DNA of 64,000 bases. It comes from Terrilactibacillus sp. S3-3 (lineage in GTDB: Bacteria; Bacillota; Bacilli; Bacillales; Sporolactobacillaceae). Shown here piece after piece: positions 61,170 to 64,000 of the stretch (positions are counted from its first letter, which is position 1; every line of letters starts with the position of its first letter). The notes beneath the pieces are model-generated. The model was not told where the DNA came from. It was given only the letters and a program-made list of their open reading frames with translations, and made no database searches. The stretch is taken from contig CP129291.1 in the NCBI GenBank assembly GCA_030437565.1, positions 496,001-560,000 of the forward strand. The letters run 5' to 3'. Position numbers and translations under genes: made by a program.

Positions 61170-62387
61170 ATGAAAATTTTGTTTTTGCCATTATTTAGAA
61201 TGCCTTCCGGACATCATAGAGTGGCAGACGCGCTGATGGATACGATCCAGCGGAGAACGAAAAAAAAAAAAATCGAGTGCAAAAAAGTCGATTTACTCAG
61301 CTATAGTAATAAAAATTTTGAAAAAAAAATGATTTCCCGTTTGTATTTAACCTGGATATACCATACACCGCAAACTTATGATTGGGCCTACAAACATTTT
61401 GCCTATACGCGCTCTCATAAGCATTGCTCATTTCAGGGATTTGAACATTATTTTCTTCATTATCTAAAAAAAATTGCTTCATGAAGAAAAACCGGATTTG
61501 GTTGTCTGCACCCACGGATTTCCATCTTTGCTGATGAGCCGGCTGAAGCGAAAGGGGATTGTTCATATTCGTGATCAATGCCTATACGGACTTTTTCATG
61601 AATGACATCTGGGGCAGAGAGGGCATTGATTATCATTTTGTTCCGAATCAGCAAGTCAAGGAGCAGATGGTGAAGCACTACGGCATCGACGAAAGAAAAA
61701 TCATGGTGACCGGCATTCCCGTCCATGAAACATTTCTTAAGCCTGACAAGGTAAAAGAAAAAGGCAGAAAGAAAAAAGTGCTGATCGCCGGAGGAAGCAG
61801 CGGGCTCGGAAATATTGTCGGTTTTATAAAGCATACAAAGCATTCAGGTCTGTTCGAATATGTGATTCTGTGCGGAAAAAAAAATCACCACTTGTATGAG
61901 ACGATTGGGCAGATGCATCTGCCGCATGTCAAGGCGCTTCCTTATATATCTTCGCGCGAGGAGATGAATAATCTGTATAATAGCGTTGACGCCATTGTGA
62001 CGAAGCCTGGCGGTGTGACAGTCAGCGAAGCACTGAAAAAAGGACTGCCTATTTTTATCCATTTCTTTTCCCGGCCAGGAGTATATTAACTTGCAGTGTT
62101 TGAAAGCGCATCACCTGGTTTATGAAGTGCAGATGAATGACCGACTGGAGGAGCAGATTTCGCGTGTGCTGAGCAGCGATATTGAAAAAGCGAGATGGGA
62201 AAGGGCCAGGAAAGCTTATTTTGCGGAGCAAGATATGGCTTCGACCAATTTAATGTACAATTTTCTGTCGGCTGTTGCCCAAGAGGGAGCCTATATTAAT
62301 AAATCTCATGATATGTCGTGGCCGCCGGGTTTTATCGGCAAGTTAAAAAAATATGCGAAGAAATTACCGATCAGCGGCAATATATAA
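61170..62387 (+). CDS. Second UgtP/MGDG-synthase-like glycosyltransferase
   Basis: GT28-family enzyme of about 400 residues, starting MKILFLPLFRMPSGHHRVAD, with PDLVVCTHGFPSLLMSRL, VINAYTDFFMNDIWGREGID, VLIAGGSSGLGNIVGF and the sugar-nucleotide site IVTKPGGVTVSEALKKG. ATG 61170 follows AAAAGGAG. The frame breaks near 61480, 61575 and 62065. It is clearly a paralogue of the 55481-56650 gene but not a recent copy. One of the two may make the LTA anchor and the other a different glycolipid. Confidence 0.85.
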
Positions 62388-62496
62388 GAAGTTATTTTAC
62401 GCGGATGGCCCACATAAAGATAAGCTTGGAAAATCCGGGAGCGGGATTGTATATTGATCACTCTCAGGGCAGGGGATGGCAATGTCTTTAAGGTTG

Positions 62497-63162
62497 TCAG
62501 TCTTTTCTCCGCGTTCCTAAATCAAAAGGCGGGCCGAAAAACGGTTCGCCTTTTAGTGTGATTTTTTTATCCCGCCTGAATTGATAGGCGGTGATAAGAA
62601 TGAAAATGAGAAATAAAACGCCGCCGAGGATGACGACATGAATAGGACCAAAAGTCAAAAATTCGTGGACTTTACTGCCCAAAAAATAACCGAGCAACAT
62701 CGAGAAGGAAGACCAAAGGGAAGAGCCAATGATAGACGCGATGATATAAGAGACAAGCCGGTAATGGCTGAGTCCGGCCATGTACGGATTGATTTGTCTG
62801 ATTCCGGGAATGAAGAAACCGGCTACGATCGTCCAAAAAGCATGTTTTTCAAACCGCCTTTTGGTCTTGACCCATCTTTTCGGAGTCAGGCCAATATATT
62901 TGCCGTATTTGGCAATGAACGGTTTGCCGATATAGTAGCCTATAAGGTAGGATGTGATCATCCCTGATACGGAACCGAATGAGCAAAAAAAAAAAATGCA
63001 GAGCGGAAGGCTGAGTGATTCCTTCGCCTGAGAAAGGGTGACGCCGACGAAGATCATAAATGATGATTCTTCCGGCGATGGGATGCCGACAATTCCGCAA
63101 TAGATAAAAAGAAAAACGGCAAGATAACCGTAAGCAAAAAAATAAGACTGAAAGTGCTCCAT
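62497..63162 (-). CDS. DedA-family membrane protein
   Basis: 221 residues in one frame from MEHFQSYFFAYGYLAVFLFI, behind GTGAGGAC. Text: GIPSPEESSFMIFVGVTL, GYYIGKPFIAKYGKYIG and FFIPGIRQINPYMAGLSHYR, the conserved DedA/VTT segments. A run of 12 A (62986-62997) codes the FFF in this frame and may be a miscount that happens to keep the phase. DedA proteins include undecaprenyl-phosphate flippases, which fits the envelope genes around it. Confidence 0.88.
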   Translation of the reverse strand: MEHFQSYFFAYGYLAVFLFIYCGIVGIPSPEESSFMIFVGVTLSQAKESLSLPLCIFFFCSFGSVSGMITSYLIGYYIGKPFIAKYGKYIGLTPKRWVKTKRRFEKHAFWTIVAGFFIPGIRQINPYMAGLSHYRLVSYIIASIIGSSLWSSFSMLLGYFLGSKVHEFLTFGPIHVVILGGVLFLIFILITAYQFRRDKKITLKGEPFFGPPFDLGTRRKD

Positions 63163-63235
63163 AATTTGTCCTCACTGATTAATTTTAGCTAAAATGAATA
63201 TGTATACTCTACCAGAAAAAAAGAGGCGGAAGTAA

Positions 63236-63962
63236 CTTGAGTAGTTTTTAATAATAATATTGACAGTAATTCTAATATTTATAGTATACAGCATCATTCC
63301 GACAATTGCGATGCGCTCATTTGCGTTCGGAATCTTTAAAACTTCCCATCTCAAAGGAAAGGCTGCCTTGACGTTTGACGACGGTCCGGACGCCAAATAT
63401 ACGCCGGAATTGCTGGACCTCTTGAAAAAATATAATGTGAAAGCGACTTTTTTTTTTTGTTGTCGGCGAGCATGCTGAAAAGAACCCCGAACTACTAAAA
63501 AGAATGCGGCGTGAAGGACATACTATCGGCATTCACCATTATAAACATGTCAGCAACTGGTTTCTCACGCCTTGGGGATCCAGAAATCAGTGCAGGAAAG
63601 CGGCGGATGCCGTGGAACGGATAACCGGCGAGCGTCCCGTCTATTATCGGCCGCCTTGGGGCCATTTAAATTTGTTTCTCCCGATTAGCGCCCGCCCGTT
63701 TCGAGTTGTTTTATGGTCGGCTATTTTGGGAGACTGGAAACTCTCTCTCGGCAAGGAGCGCCTGAAGCAGCGATTACGCGATCATATCCGCGACGGCGCG
63801 ATTATTTGCCTTCATGATAATGGTGAAAACCCGGGGGCGGATGACGATGCACCAGCCAATACAATCGCGGCGCTGAACGAATTTTTGCCCGAGGTTCAAG
63901 GAAAATATGATTTTGTGCCGATCGGCGTCCTTTATGAAGCGGAACATCCGCAGGAAAATTAA
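63236..63962 (+). CDS. Polysaccharide deacetylase (NodB domain)
   Basis: Membrane-anchored deacetylase of about 240 residues. The start is probably TTG 63236 behind GAGGCGGAAG, with a shift near 63250; TTG 63260 is the first start in the printed frame. One N-terminal helix ([15 protein letters not shown]) leads to the NodB domain: [17 protein letters not shown] (catalytic Asp pair), metal His-x3-His in IGIHHYKH, and YYRPPWGH. The C-terminal part has [11 protein letters not shown]. The frame breaks at a run of T near 63452-63460. It probably acts on peptidoglycan or another wall glycan; resembles YbaN/PdaA-like enzymes by eye. Confidence 0.84.
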
Positions 63963-64000
63963 CGGTTCCGTTTTGGACAGGTCTCGAAACCGGATGTTAT

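Overview
The window is chromosomal DNA from a low-to-mid GC, Gram-positive, probably spore-forming member of the Bacillales. The grounds are a Spo0E-type phosphatase, an LtaS-type lipoteichoic acid synthase, two diacylglycerol glucosyltransferases, S-box (SAM-I) riboswitches, a TRAP-type trp leader, strong AGGAGG ribosome sites with many TTG/GTG starts, and many genes that look like Bacillus subtilis genes (YkcB/YkcC, YwnA/YwnB, CypC, KimA, YknXYZ, MetI/MetC/YitJ, YpuA). A Sporolactobacillaceae-like genus is my guess only. No rRNA or tRNA genes were seen.

A feature of the text itself matters for reading it. Most long genes are broken by one to three frameshifts, usually at A, T, G or C runs, while the protein remains recognisable across the break. 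I read these as uncorrected long-read sequencing errors, not biology. Genes are therefore given as one CDS spanning the breaks, and the breaks are noted.

Layout. 1-3.5 kb: end of an arginine operon (argF-argG-argH). 3.6-8.8 kb: a Bcr/CflA drug exporter, then a three-part membrane glycosylation set (GT39, GT2, GtrA). 9-10.9 kb: YceI and a YwnA/YwnB-like Rrf2 regulator and reductase with two dyad operators. 11-13.7 kb: a truncated choline/betaine ABC ATPase, a repetitive protein and a CYP152 fatty-acid peroxygenase. 13.9-15.3 kb: an IS605/IS1341-type tnpB element. 15.6-18.05 kb: a fused anthranilate synthase TrpE-TrpG behind a TRAP-binding leader. 18.2-25 kb: EamA exporter, KimA potassium transporter, sodA, a SufR-like regulator and two GNAT acetyltransferases. 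25-31.1 kb: a PucR regulator split by a complete 1.7 kb IS1182-type element with a 9-bp target duplication, facing codB-codA. 31.4-38.9 kb: AbrB-type membrane protein, a MacAB/YknXYZ-type exporter followed by a two-component pair, MsrA and an NlpC/P60 hydrolase. 39-40.5 kb: AT-rich island with an IS30 remnant, an unrecognised secreted protein and a 28-residue membrane peptide. 41.2-45.6 kb: S-box operon metI-metC-yitJ. 45.7-53.8 kb: MgtC, Dabb, acyl-CoA synthetase, nitronate monooxygenase, a lipoprotein, a decayed tnpB copy, a DctA transporter under a perfect cre site, and a YpuA-like protein. 54-64 kb: envelope genes (DedA-PAP2 fusion, two UgtP-like glycosyltransferases, LtaS, DedA, polysaccharide deacetylase) with small regulatory genes and an S-box on the minus strand that has no met gene behind it.

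The most unusual signal is a set of four intergenic tandem arrays (about 8.9, 15.4, 22.5 and 47.0 kb) whose units differ in sequence but share a 21-nt period, two turns of B-DNA; three share a GAAGT-like core, and the fourth matches one of them on the opposite strand. I do not recognise them as any described element.
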